The notes beneath the pieces are model-generated. The model was not told where the DNA came from, did no database searches, and saw only the letters and a program-made list of their open reading frames with translations. Of a DNA stretch of 64,000 nt, positions 21,642-33,303 are shown in pieces. How positions within the stretch are numbered: position 1 is the first letter of the stretch; every line of letters begins with the position of its first letter. The DNA is from Aradus depressus. Lineage: Eukaryota > Arthropoda > Insecta > Hemiptera > Aradidae. The translations under genes were made by a program, and so were the position numbers. The stretch is from assembly GCA_963662175.1 (NCBI GenBank), contig OY759221.1, forward strand, positions 30,130,045 through 30,194,044, in the 5' to 3' direction.

Positions 21642-24600
21642 CAGTCAGGTCAACAGATACAGGAGTGGGTTCTAGAGTCTGAGGAGGGGCCGACCACGAA
21701 CCGTCGCTATACACAATAACTGTATCCAAAGGACACAACTTTATAACTTCCCTCCAGAATCTGAAAATAATAACGACATCTTTATAACCTTCCTCCAGAA
21801 TCGGAAAGTAACAACACGTCTTTATAACCTTCATCCTGAATCGGAAAGTAACAACACGTCTTTATAACCTTCATCCTGAATCGGAAAATAATAAGGTAAC
21901 CTTCTTCCAGAACCTGATCTAAATAAAATAAAGCAATAAAAATAAAATTGATGAAAAGTAAGTCCTTGACTTTTGAGCTCAAGAACATGGGTTCGTAACC
22001 CGACCGAGGCCCTTAGTTTAATTTATCTTGGAGGTGAAATAAACTTAAACACGCCGTCCTTCTGATGGGACGTTAAGCGATGGTCCCGAACCTGTACGAT
22101 GTCAGGTACTCGTTAAAGACCCCTATCCTAGGTGAATAAACATTTAGGATAAGCAAAAATTAGGACTCCCACAGTAGAGTCGGGCTCATGTCTACCAGAG
22201 TGACGAAAGAGCACTCTGGTAGTAGGCGATATGACCTCGTAGTTAAAGCCCGGGCATGAGTCATAAAACCTAACCTAAACCTAATCTAAAACTGATGAAT
22301 TATAACAAAATGAATTAGTCATTTCCATTGCATCTCTCAACATAATAAATTTTCCTAATACTCTAACTAGGTCAAATATACAATATATATCCAGATACTC
22401 TTTTGACTGGGTTACCAACAGTGGAAAAACTGCATAACTTATTTATACTTCAGACATGTGATGACATACTTAATATTTAAGAACTTCGGTACACAAGTAT
22501 TTTTATTTTTACTTTCCGTCCGTCCATTTGTCAGAAACGTTTGGGCTCTGCCCTTCATACATAAGTACTCAAATATCAAATACTCTGTTCTTAAAGGTTT
22601 TGGATAGCTGATAATTTAATACTATTCCGGCCAGGCTGATATGGGCCATCCGCACACTGGGAACGATTTCAATGGCAAGCTTTCACCTAGCACACTATAC
22701 TAGTTATTGTGACTCAGTAACTTAGTAAGGCCAGTTCCAGTATGATGATATTGGGTGAATATCGAGTGAACCAACATGATTCTAAAAACCAAACGAATTA
22801 ATTACATCGCCTAGTATACAGAGCATGACTCTACTGAGAGGATCCTAAATTTTGCCTACCCTAAATTTCTGTTCACAGAGGGTAGGGGATTTTAACAAGT
22901 GCCTGACATCGCACTGGCTGGGGATCATCGCATAACGTCCCATCCGAAGAACGGCGTGCTCAAGGTTTTTTTATTTCGAACCCGCGATCTTGAGCTCAGT
23001 AAGTAAACACGCTACCTCTGAGCTACCGGCGCTCTCACAGTCTATACTATGTTATGAGATAGTAAACAATTCACCCATCAATGATGATACAATCCGGATA
23101 GATTAAATTCCGACAAACGGGGCAAAGCCATTTTGCCTTGTGAAGATTCATCTCAAAATATGTGACAGCATCAAAACACTGGATGTGTTTACAGTCAATA
23201 CCCAGGCCGGGAAGTCGCATTCTGTCCTTACTCAGAGGGCATAGAAGTGACACTTGTTGTGAGGTTATCTGCAGTTCAGAATCAGTCAGTCGAGAGGTCA
23301 ACTCCAAATCTGAAGTAGAAAAAAAAAAATTAGCAATAATATTGATTAAAATAGTGTAAAAATTGTATTTAAGGTGAAAGGGGATGAGACAGAAAGTCCC
23401 AAATTCGTAGAAGTCATTACCCGGCTACCTAGATTTATTATTATTTGAAAATGGAATGGTAAGGAAAGTCCTTAATATAGGTGCGATAAAATTCTCTATT
23501 AAGTCAGATGGCAATTCGCAAAAAGAAATTTGAATCAGAAATCGGACATTTTGTAGATAACTTTTCCCTGAAGAGGATGACATATTGTACGTTCAAGTGT
23601 TGAATAGGATCGTCGTAATCCTTTGCATAATCAGAAAATGGGGTGTTGCAATCCGGAAATGAGCGGTGTGAGCACTCCGCCTTCCGGCCTCAGTCATCCC
23701 TCCACGTTATACCAGCTTCTCATCAACTTGCTGTGTATAATCTGACGTTTTGAAAATTGCTAAATACATACAATCCATTCGGAGATGAATATATATTCAG
23801 AGCCGTATTTCCTCCATATATGTAATTATTATTTCTCATTACTATTTCATATACACAGATGAACTTCGACAAATATCCATCAACCAATCACAAGTGTACT
23901 AATGGGTTGTTCAGAAGCTAATCAATAAAAGTAAAATTAATGATAGAAAAACTAATTTTTTATAAGCAATTTCTTATTTTTGGACAGTCATTAAGAAAAA
24001 ATAAACTATATTACATGGAAATAATAAGGACTTTTATTATTATAATTGCAAATTTCATATTTTTACTTCCCCGACTATTCGAAGAAATAGAAATTCGATC
24101 CAGATTTTTTAACGGAATATTATGTTGTTCGTAGTTCACAGTATTACATTAGTATAATATGTTAAAAAATTAATTTTGTTTTTTTATAACTAATGAGTTA
24201 TTCAGAGGTACATATGTACCTATTGATTAATAGAGTCAACAGTATCTTTTCAATGTAGAAGAAATTCGAGGTTCTGTCGTGTAAATGAAAAATTCATTTG
24301 GCCAACTTTTAGAAAACTATTTATTTCCTTCTTCAGGGCTTTATAATGACTTGAGTGGATGTGTAGAGTGAAGGTGCTGTGAGTTTGTGTCCAGTATAAA
24401 GCTATGGCGTCGTGTATGTAACTCTATCAATATGTAACTATCAGTTACATATAAGACACCACAGCTTTATACTGGACACAAACTCACATCTTCACTCCAC
24501 ACCTCCATTCAAGTCATAAGGTCCTGAAGAAGGAAATAAATAGTTTTCGAAACGTTGGCCAAATTTTGAATTTTTCATTTACACAACAGAACCTCGAATT

Positions 24601-27085
24601 CCTTCTACATATCGCACATTTACCGGAACTGTGACCTATCTCCTAACAGTGGCCTATTGAGCTAAGGTCTCTGTTTCCGCAAGAAAATTAATGGTTTTAA
24701 AAAATTAACATAGACTTATATATTTTTTGATGAAAAATATCCAATCCATTGGTCCTTTTTCTAGTAAAAATATGGACAATTTTTGACCGAGAAACGTCTT
24801 AATCTAAAAATCAAAATGTTTTGAGTCAGGTTAAGTTAGGTCACTGTTCCGGTAAAGGTGCGATATGTACCCATCTTCGGTTACCTGAAACGCACTTTGC
24901 TCCATCTTATACTGTCACTTTTTCAGAAGTTATGGAATATGATCCATACATTTATCCTGTTACACAAAATATATTATTCATGTTGAAAAATAAATACCTG
25001 GGTATTTTCTATTACTACATAGTATGAAAGGTTACTAAACCCAAAATTATATTTTAAACTAACACTTATGTAAAGCGCTCTCAGAGTCTCTGACTTTCAT
25101 CAGAAGGTAATCTTGAAACAACTGGGGATGTTTAATTGACAATAAGTCTAAAGTTAAAATATAGGAGACTGCATCTGAATTGCACCAGTATAGTTCGAGT
25201 GTATTTTCAGTAGGAAAGTCAACAGCAGGTGTAAGATCGAAGGGACTGCAGAAAGGTTCAATCTGTAAACAGGAAAAACTAAACATTAATTGTAAAATAT
25301 AAAAATTATATAGTTATGTATAGTTCTATTAGATAATATAGACAGATTAGTTCTAGCTTTGCCGATGTTTGTCTACTCGCAACTTGGGCAGAAATAACGA
25401 GCTTTCTACAGGCTGCTCCACTTTTCCAACAAATTTTATCGTTGTCTCTTCGCTCCAAAGAAACAAATTTATGCAAAATAAATGATGAGCACGACTAGAG
25501 GTAAAAAATAGACATAAATGGATTAACTCGACTAAATCACTTACTAAACTTTGGCCTTTTCTTTGTCCGATCTTTATAACTACATTTGAAGGGCGATGAT
25601 AACCGTGCAGTTTTTTGCCCTTAAAAATCAAATCATATCATATCACTTACTAAACAATTCGACTAAATTTTCGTGGTTCGCAGACGTTTAGTTACTAAAT
25701 TACTCGTCACTCGACTAAATTATTAGGATAGTGCGAACTAGGCTTTAGTATCATGAAGGTTAGCAACTCACAAGGTACATTTTCGTGAGGAATGGAGAAA
25801 GAGAATATCAATCAATCAGTCTTTGTTTTACCTTAATTGCCATTAGTAAAGAAATAGTTTCATCGATGACCAAAGACACCATGGCAACCATAAGTAATAA
25901 AATATAGAGATATTAAATAAATGAGGGCGCCGGTAGCTCAGAGGTAATGGCACGGCTTGTTAGGATGGGACTAAGAGATAGTCCCGAACCTGTACGATGT
26001 CAACTATTCGTTAAAGACCCCAACCATAGATGAATAAAAATTTAGGGTAGACAAAATTTAGGACTCCCATAGTAGAGACGGGCACATGTCCACCAGAGTG
26101 ATAAAAGAGTGCTCTATATGTTCCATAGTTGAAAGCCCAGGCATGAGACTAACTAACATAAATAAATAACTTACCGATGTACCATTGAGGAAGACAATCA
26201 ACTCGTTCGGAACAACATCCCAACTAATACCGTAATCACTTAATTTTCCGAACCTCAGAATAATCTGCAATACAAATATAAATACAATTATTATTATGAC
26301 TATATTCCCGGGTTCAAGGATAGGTTGTCATTGGTCTTTTTTTCAGGCAACTTTTTGTTACTTGATATTTTAGAAATTTATTTTTTTGTTTGCAATCTAC
26401 ACACAAAATATACATAATAAGCAAATATGTGGTCAAAAAATAAAAAATATATCAATGTCATTTGATGGGAGAAGCCAGTCAGCGCTGACACTACCTCAAA
26501 AGTTAATTTTCATCATTCACTATCCTCAGATAGAAGATCGCAAGGCCACCGCCTGCTCAAGCGGCGGGGAGTATTGTCAGGATGGAAGTGAGAGACGATT
26601 GAACTTTCAATTTTTGGGAGTAGCGTAATAGTTTTATAGATAAAATCGTAGCGACATCAACATGTCACCTGACCGACTGAGAAATTAGTTAGGTACTCCA
26701 AAAAAAAAAAAAAAAAAAAAGCATACTACCTGAATTTTAAATTCCGGCCTTTTCACTAGTCGTGTCTCTAAAAGGTTCAACGAAAAAGTAAATTTGCGAT
26801 AGTCTGAAAGACACTTGGCGTTTGGTCCTGAAATAAATGTTTGAAAAATATATAAAAATTACTGATGAGGCATAAAAGTTTTTTTAATAAGATAGATAGG
26901 TACTTACTTAAAATGGTTGGCACCAAAATGGGGCGAACAAAAGGAGAAAACATACGACTCTTCATGCAATGAATCCTGACAAAATGAGTTGATTTTGTTT
27001 TTTTACAAAATTTTTGTTTTCCTAAACTTCTTCGAGTTCTCTTGCAATTTCGCGGTAGAAATTGTCTCAGTCGGAAATTCTTCAT
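21637..27085 (-). CDS. PIAS-type E3 SUMO-protein ligase, compact form (6 exons, 307 aa)
   Basis: Transfers SUMO from the E2 Ubc9 to nuclear substrates. Exons (minus): 27085-26908, 26827-26730, 26264-26175, 25262-25064, 23309-23075, 21760-21637; all phases agree. Residues ~50-188 form a PINIT-like domain (CLSDYRKFTFSLNLLE, QIILRFGKLSDY, VVPNELIVFLNGTS, LTPAVDF, LELYWC). Residues ~205-267 are an SP-RING (SLLCPLSKDRMRLPG, DCKHIQCFDA, KWLCPVC, IIIDG) with zinc ligands C228, H230, C251 and C254. The tail SDGSWSAP matches the DGTWAP of PIAS proteins, then the protein stops after 21 residues. An N-terminal SAP domain and the Ser-rich/SIM tail of canonical PIAS are absent. The first ATG follows AATA and could be preceded by an unseen exon. 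One donor (after exon 4) is GTTAGT. Introns hold SINE-A copies and a 350-bp palindrome. Confidence 0.87.
21964..22290 (+). mobile_element. SINE-A, 5'-truncated
   Basis: Starts within the head (CTTGACTTTTGAGCTCAAGA), so the A box is lost. The B-box-like region and body are intact. Tail AAAACCTAACCTAAACCTAA is the longest CCTAA run among copies here. Confidence 0.88.
22820..23036 (-). mobile_element. SINE-A, partial
   Basis: The minus strand reads GAGAGCGCCGGTAGCTCAGA, GCGGGTTCGAA, GGGACGTTATGCGATGATCC. It lacks the 3' end. It lies in intron 5 of the PIAS-like gene. Confidence 0.82.
24256..24612. repeat. Long palindrome with CTGAAGA...GAAAC motif
   Basis: Arms of about 160 bp: GAATTCGAGGTTCTGT-type ends, GGCCAA, AAATAGTTTTC/GAAAACTATTT, CCTTCTTCAGG/CCTGAAGAAGG, AGTTTGTGTCCAGTATAAAG and its complement. 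The right arm contains CCTGAAGAAGGAAATAAATA followed by GTTTTCGAAACGTTGGCC, a hammerhead-like core arrangement. It lies in intron 5 of the PIAS-like gene. A Penelope-type terminal repeat is my best guess. Confidence 0.75.
25924..26158 (+). mobile_element. SINE-A, internally deleted
   Basis: Head GGGCGCCGGTAGCTCAGAGG is followed almost at once by GGATGGGACTAAGAGATAGT; the B box is deleted. It ends GCATGAGACTAACTAACAT (non-CCTAA tail). Confidence 0.82.
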
Positions 27086-27594
27086 TATTCTAGAAGCGAT
27101 AGAAAAATTATATGATGTCTTATTTATGATAAGATAATAATAGATTGGTATTTATGAATATACTATTTCACCTTCCACAATTTTGGTCAAAATAATCCCA
27201 GTCTGTGCTTCATGAACCTAAAATTATTCAATGAATATTATAATACATCTTTATCACGATATTATTTTCACAGCTATTCGAAAATATGTAATCGGTCGGA
27301 AATTCGATGTGGTTTTCGACCCCTGATTCAAAAAAAACATATGTGCAGTTCACACGCGGTAGAAGTGAAACCTTCAGATAACGAAACGAGCGAGAGAATG
27401 AGACGAATGCAGTATCAGGAGTGGGATAATCATAGGGTTTATTTATTATAATATTGGTGCCAAGTGTAAAAATTATTTTATATTTTATTATTCAAACTCC
27501 ATGTTTTTAATTTCAACAAATGACACGAGTGGCTTATGGTAACTAAAGTATGAAATAAATGTTTCCTTAATAAGTTCTTTAAAGTCTAAAAAAA
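27086..27594. other. Region upstream of the PIAS-like gene
   Basis: Presumed promoter and 5' side. I looked for an upstream SAP-domain exon on the minus strand and did not find one. No gene otherwise. Confidence 0.4.
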
Positions 27595-27965
27595 TTCACA
27601 ATTCCAAACTTTTTGGAAATCGGCCAAGGAGAGGCTTAACACAGACACTTTAATAACAGCTGTTGTTATGAATATATCGGCACAAAATTTCATATCTAAA
27701 TTCATTTTTAGCAGAATCAGTCAAAGGGGAGGGGGGGGGGGGGGGGGGGGGGAACAGAAGGAGCTCAACTCAAATACCCTATAACAGCCGATGTAATGAC
27801 ACAAAGTTTAGTATGAGAATACAGAAGCCCCTGTTAAAGTCAAATATTGAATTATAGACCAAACGGTCGATTAGCTTTGTAGGGAGAGCGATGAACGATT
27901 GATTAGTTCGTCCTGGAGTACATTTCTGGTGCTTCAACCACGACTTTCTGATTTTATTCTTTGAC
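27595..27965 (+). repeat. DR repeat copy, 3' two-thirds
   Basis: Contains GGAAATCGGCCAAGGAGAGG, AACAGCTGTTGTTATGAATA, a 20+ G run (27728-27751), GGAGCTCAACTCAAATACCC and TTCGTCCTGGAGTACATTTC at the 3' end. The G run sits where DR normally has a short GGGGG. Confidence 0.78.
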
Positions 27966-28184
27966 TAACAAGATATTCAAACTCTTTCTAAAAAACACAT
28001 TTTAATTAAATAATATTTACAGAAAATCATATTGACGAGTGAAAATATGCCAAAAAAATCCTTCTTGTTCTAACGTACTCTTGATATATACCTATGTGCT
28101 TAATTTATGCAAAAACAATTTGTAAAATAGTCCATGAAATTTCCAACTGGCGTTTTGAACTCAGAATAGCGCCAATATTAGCAG

Positions 28185-28507
28185 GTTAGGTTAGGTTTTG
28201 TGACTCATGTCCGGGCTTTTCCTACGAGGTCATATCGCCTACTACCAGAGCGGTTTTTCGTCACTATGGTGGACATGAGCCCGACTCTACTGTGGGAGTC
28301 CTAAATTTTGCCTACCCTAAATTTTTATTAACCTAGGACAGGGGTCTTTAATGAGTACCTGACATTGTACAGGCTCGGGACCATTGCTTTACGTCCCATC
28401 CGAAAGACGGCGTGCCTAAGTTTATTTTACGTCCCAGATAAAATAAACTAAGGGCCTCGGTCGGGTTACGAACCCACGTTCTTGAGCTCAGAAGTCAATC
28501 ACGCATA
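28185..28507 (-). mobile_element. SINE-A, slightly 5'-truncated, 13-bp TSD
   Basis: Minus-strand copy missing the first ~20 bp of the head; tail AAAACCTAACCTAACC. Flanks CCAATATTAGCAG (28172-28184) and CCAATATTAACAG (28508-28520) differ at one base, a clear TSD. Confidence 0.92.
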
Positions 28508-28520
28508 CCAATATTAACAG

Positions 28521-29513
28521 ATCTATAGCGAAGATTCCTAAATATGATTTAGCTTTGAAAAATAGTAGAATTATGTTACAAAGGAACATTTTTTTAAATA
28601 TACATATATAAGTACTATGAAACAACAGCGAGGTCTTACCTTTTTTATATATCAAAACAATTTTTCAATTCATCACAAGTAAAAAAGTATTAACCAAAAT
28701 GACTAAAATATATACAAATGATTAGCAACATATGATTTCAAAATAGCAAACATTTCTATTAACTTCCCAGCATATAGGGAAATTATTGTAATGGGTCCGA
28801 AAATAGAAATCAAAATGTTCAACATTTTTTTATGTTTCAAGGTCACTACAGTATTTTTACACAACATTTTTGAAAAGAAGTATGTTTGGGTACGAACGTA
28901 CGTCGTCAGTTTTTCCTGCATGAAATCTCGCAAATAAAAAATATCGACTCGCCTATGATATTTGAAGTTCACACTATTTTATATGATATATTTTTCTACA
29001 ACAATTATAATATATAAAGCTATTAAATGCGCTTACTTCAAAAGTTAGGAATTATATTTTTCTAGCGAATGGGATTATATCTAAAGGTATTTTGTTGACG
29101 TGAAGAGCACGATACAATTATATTTCGGGTTTAAAGTTGATTTCACAAAGATCATATCTCAGATATCGATTACCATCAGACAAAACAGGTAAGATTTCGA
29201 AATAATTTCATATTTCCGACCTTCTTCTTCTTTCATTTTATAATCACAAACCTAAACAATAGTATACAATTACCAAAAGGAATGATTCAAAATAAAAAAC
29301 AGTAAATAAAACATACGACCATTTTCTAATGTATATATTACTGATATGTATAACAAAACTATTTACAAAAAATATTAACTCATTTATAAAAATAGAATGC
29401 CAGTATGCTACTAGCAACTATGTTAAAGTCTGATTGTGCTAAAGACCCTAAATCCATAGGCCTTGTAATCCCATGCGGCTGCAAGCATTCCATGAGAGGA
29501 CTCCATCTACTAT
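28521..29513. other. Intergenic between the PIAS-like gene and PET117
   Basis: No conserved exon. 28700-28975 has a minus-strand reading frame with hydrophobic residues but no recognisable family and no splice support. It should include the PET117 3' UTR near 29400-29513. Confidence 0.45.
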
Positions 29514-31465
29514 TCAGCTGCTCCTAAAATAAGAGAAAAAATAAATAAATCAAAGAAAAAAATGTAACGAAACGAATATTACAAAATATTCAGAATATTA
29601 AAAAACCTATACACATTTTTATCTCCCACTAAATCTAAGTGTGGACATGAAAATGACAATACGCAAAAACGCAGCCAAGATTTTATTTTTCAGGAAGAGC
29701 AATACCGAAGTCCCTAACAAGCCTAAGCTTAAGATGAATGATCCCCAGGGAATAGTAATTATTTCATACATTTCCAGAATATTTAAAGAACAGTATTTAA
29801 TTTCTTTATAATGTAAAAATATGAGGGGCGCCGGTAGCTCAGTGGTATGCGTGCTTGACTTCTGAGCTCAAGGTTGTGGGTTCGTAGCCCGACCGAGGCC
29901 CTTAGTTTATTTTATCTGGGAGGTAAAATAAATTTAAGCACGCCGTCCTTCGGATGGGACGTTAAGCGATGGTCCCGAGCCTGTACGATGTCAGGTACTC
30001 GTTAAAGACCCCTCCCCTAGGTGAATAAAAAATTTAGGGTAGGCATAATTTAGGACTCCCACAGTAGAGTCGGGCTCATGTCCACCAGAGTGACGATAGA
30101 GCGCTCTGGTAGTAGGCGATATGACCTCGTAGTTAAAGCCCGGGCATGAGTCATAAAACCTAACCTAACCTGTAAAAATATGTGTTTTAATATTTTTTGG
30201 TGTTTATACATATTTACTATACTTACATAATTAAATTTGATTAATTTTTTAAAAATGTAATGAACCTGGAATAATTAATTGTAGAAAATAATCAAATAAA
30301 ATGTAAATGATCTTCATAAAGAAGGAACACGAAAACATTTCAAATTGGGAAAATAATGAAAAAAAAAATGACAAATATCATTTTTGGCATCTAGCAAAAA
30401 GCCGTTATGCAATCGTAAGAAAATATTGAAATTCAAAATCACAAATAGTTCTAACTAAATTTCACTATGAAGCCTTCAATCTTAAGAATATACAGAGTGT
30501 TTTATGTTAAAGTGTGCAAAACTTCAGGAATCCATTTTACACCTCATTTGGAAGAAAAAAATACTTGACTTTATTCTGAAATCCCTTCGTTTGTTGGTTG
30601 TTTCCGGCAATTTGTTTTCCAGAGGTGTCTTATTTTTTTGGAAAAAAATGCCGGAAACAATCAACAGTGGAACATCCCAGAGAAGTTTAAGAAACACATC
30701 CCTTCCTTTTTCTAGTTATTTCACTTTTTTTTTTTTTTATATATTATCGTATTTTTTTACCTAAGAGTAAACATAACTCCAGTTTTATTTGTGCTACAGA
30801 AAATCTGAGGGTACCATTAGAAAGTAGACGAAATTTTCTTTTAGATAATTATGTCACCATTATAGGTTGACCTCATCTGGTTGTGACTTTTGGGGCACAA
30901 AATTAAAATTTAATACTTCACAAAGTTTTATTAAAATTTTCACCTGCATTTTTTTCTATCCACTTTTTTTAAAACTCCGCTTTCTCTACCAAAACGGTAA
31001 TAGAAAAAAAAGTGAAATAAAAAGACAATAGGACAAAAAAAAGTGAAATAACTAGAAAACGAAAGGATTTCAGAATTATTTTTTGTTCCAAATGAGGTGT
31101 AGAATTGATTCCTGAAGTTTGGCACACCTTAACATAGGACACCCTGTATATTAAAATTCAACATTACAAATGGTTTTAAGTTCATTTCAAACAAATGACA
31201 TTTTCACATCAAATAGCTCTCACAACCAACTGTCAAAACAAAAAACATACCCATTTTCTGCCTCCTTATATTTAGAAGTAAGATTTTTCTGCTGTTCAAG
31301 CATATATAAATTCTGCGTTTTCCTCATCTGTTGTCTTTCAATATCTCTTATAACTCCATCTCTTAACCTATCTCTGTCAAACTCCTGCTTACAATGAACA
31401 TAAATAACTATACCAGCAGTTGTAAGAATTGAAACAACAAAAGTACTTTTGGCTAAGAGTGACAT
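29514..31465 (-). CDS. PET117: PET117, cytochrome c oxidase assembly factor (2 exons, 74 aa)
   Basis: Small mitochondrial inner-membrane-associated protein needed for complex IV assembly. Exon 1 is 31465-31251; exon 2 contributes only 29523-29514 (the end of a Gly codon, Ser, Ser, stop). Donor GTATGT and acceptor TTTTAG are consistent. The sequence begins MSLLAKSTFVVSILTTAG, one hydrophobic segment (about residues 5-24), followed by the family signature QEFDRDRLRDGVIRDIERQ (LRDGVIRDIERQ is shared with animal PET117) and a charged helix. Length matches the ~75-81 aa family norm. The start lies in GCCATGT, a good context. The 1.7-kb intron holds a SINE-A and a mariner-like MITE. Confidence 0.92.
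29824..30170 (+). mobile_element. SINE-A, full length, 12-bp TSD (PET117 intron)
   Basis: Reference-quality copy. Head GGCGCCGGTAGCTCAGTGG, B-box-like GGGTTCGTAGCCCG, mid-part GGGACGTTAAGCGATGGTCC, hairpin GAGCGCTC, end GGGCATGAGTCATAAAACC then CCTAACC. Flanked by TGTAAAAATATG at 29812-29823 and 30171-30182. The antisense orientation relative to PET117 probably avoids exonisation. Confidence 0.95.
30493..31146. mobile_element. Mariner-like palindromic MITE (PET117 intron)
   Basis: Ends CAGAGTGTTTTATGTTAA and the complement of TTAACATAGGACACCCTG, with TA on both sides (30491-30492, 31147-31148). Arms continue for about 90 bp through AACTTCAGGAATC and CACCTCATTTGGAA. Internal inverted TAGTTATTTCACTTTTTT blocks. 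No transposase. Confidence 0.88.
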
Positions 31466-32340
31466 GGCATAATCGAAATAAAATTATTTACGTCTTGAAA
31501 AAATTTGGAGAGCCTCATCAAAACAAATAACCTACCTTGCTGTTACAATCGATACGAGTTAATCTCGAATATATAACTCTAGTCGACCAAAATGTGGATC
31601 AGTTCAAAACATTTCATTTTCATTATTTATTTATGTACTAACCGTGTTGCCGTGCTTTATTTTCTATCTCCAATACCACTCGTCTTTTAAGTGCAAAGCT
31701 TCTATTATTGTATAAAACAATAATTGACAATATTGTCATTAATATTGATAGGGCCGCGCCCAAGTAATAGACCAAAGCTCATTTTTTGTCTTTTTATAGC
31801 TGGTACCAAAGAATGAACCATTTATATTCATAGTTTATTCTATAAATAATGGATCATGTACCTATAATTGATTTAATAAGAGAAATTTAAGCTCTTAGGT
31901 TTCAATATTTTTTTTTTTTTAATTGTAAATGTATCACCTCGTAGTAAATTTTTTCAGTAAATATACATCTAAAATGAAATTACAATTATTCTTTAATATT
32001 TTTGTGTGCTATGAAAAGTAAAATTGCAAAGAACCATGCTGACAGAGAAAATGGGTTACGTAAAAGATCGGGGAAGAAACACAAAGTAAAGAGTCACATT
32101 TACAAACTAATTCGTTCGAATTTCAGAAGCTATTTGTTCAGTCGACATTCACAACGTAAAAATGAGTAAATATAGGAAGAAGCAGAATAAGTTCTGTTGG
32201 CCTTGGTAACATACAGCAGATAACAGGTCGGTGAGTAACAGGAAATGAGAAAGTAAGCACTGAGATAAGTTATCATGCTATTAAAAACTGTTATTTTTAT
32301 TACTTTCTTATTTCTATAATATAAGGAAGTATTTTAATCG
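31466..32340. other. Upstream of PET117, no other gene
   Basis: Presumed PET117 promoter side. AT-rich, no classified repeat, no gene. Confidence 0.4.
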
Positions 32341-32492
32341 TGCGAAAATCCGAGATCGAGTCCAGAGCCTGTACAATGTCAGGCACTCGCTAAAGACCAT
32401 TAAGTACCCTAGATGAATATAAAATTAGGGTAGGCAAAATTTAGGACTTCCCTTAGTAGAGTCGGGCTCAGGTCCAGCAGAGCGACTTCACC
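32341..32492 (+). mobile_element. SINE-A fragment
   Basis: Holds AGCCTGTACAATGTCAGGC, GAATATAAAATTAGGGTAGG and AGTAGAGTCGGGCTCAGG. Head and tail are missing. Confidence 0.75.
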
Positions 32493-32524
32493 CACATACA
32501 AAGTATAAATGAAGTTATGTATTT

Positions 32525-32640
32525 TTTTTCATTTTTGGAATCAAGGGGTCATGAAATTCTGGTAAAAACTCAACATCGAATTTTTTGCCGATCACATAAC
32601 TATTCCTGAACTTCATATAGCTGTGGACTTGTGTATGCAA
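32525..32640 (-). repeat. DR repeat 5'-end fragment
   Basis: GGTCATGAAATTCTGG, CATCGAATTTTTTGCCG and CTGAACTTCATATAGCTGTG match the DR 5' end in reverse. Confidence 0.7.
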
Positions 32641-33303
32641 AATTTATGACACATACAGGGGAGGGAAAAGAGTATTGAATGCTTAGGTCCTTAGGTGTAC
32701 ACACCAGCCCATCCAATACGTATATATCTTCTCTATAGGAATGTAAAAATTCATATAAAATACATTCATAATTTCATACAGCAGAGAAAAAGTTACATAT
32801 CTAAATCATTTCTCCTAGTTTAGTTCTATTAGTAGCCTTAAAGGAAATTGACTAACCCAACGATAAGCGGGGAGAACAATAATTGGGTTCCCGTTCGTCC
32901 TGATGGGAGGGCTTCTCTTGAACAAATACAAATTGGTTTTCTGAGAAAACATTTTGATAACATTTGATCTCGCACTATCTCTGTGTTCTGAAGAGCCTAA
33001 TATGTGTACGCAACGACCATTAGTCAAATCCCACATTTGACAGAATGAACTCAAATTTGACGTTGTTTACTACAGCTCTCTGGATATTGTTCCTTCTTAT
33101 CGAAGTAGCCTGTGAGTCTTTTTTTTTTTTTTTTTTGTGTGTGTTAAGATATTAATCATCTTCTATTTGCGATTTTTAAAATCTATTTTTATCCATGTCA
33201 ATACCACAAATATAATGTTGTTCTAATAGGAACTTTTATTTATTTATTTTATTGTTTTACATGTAGTTAAAATATATATTTTTAAAAAACGGAATAATTT
33301 ATA

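Noticed and set aside
25353..25631. Minus-strand 92-codon frame in an intron of the PIAS-like gene
   Set aside because: No recognisable domain; PINIT exons on both sides join in phase without it.
26386..26628. Plus-strand 80-codon frame
   Set aside because: Lies in an intron of the minus-strand PIAS-like gene, no domain, no boundaries.
28703..28972. Minus-strand 89-codon hydrophobic frame, considered as a SAP-domain exon
   Set aside because: No SAP pattern and no GT/AG boundaries linking it to the PIAS-like gene.
29824..29900. Possible tRNA genes at SINE heads (A- and B-box-like motifs)
   Set aside because: No acceptor-stem pairing; each is the head of a ~340-bp repeated element with TSDs.
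30504..31125. Two open frames inside the PET117 intron
   Set aside because: They are translations of the arms of the mariner-like MITE.
32815..33054. Minus-strand frame with CQMWDLTNGRCVHIL, recalling a WD repeat
   Set aside because: Only one short WD-like stretch, no supporting exons nearby; perhaps a decayed gene fragment but too weak to call.
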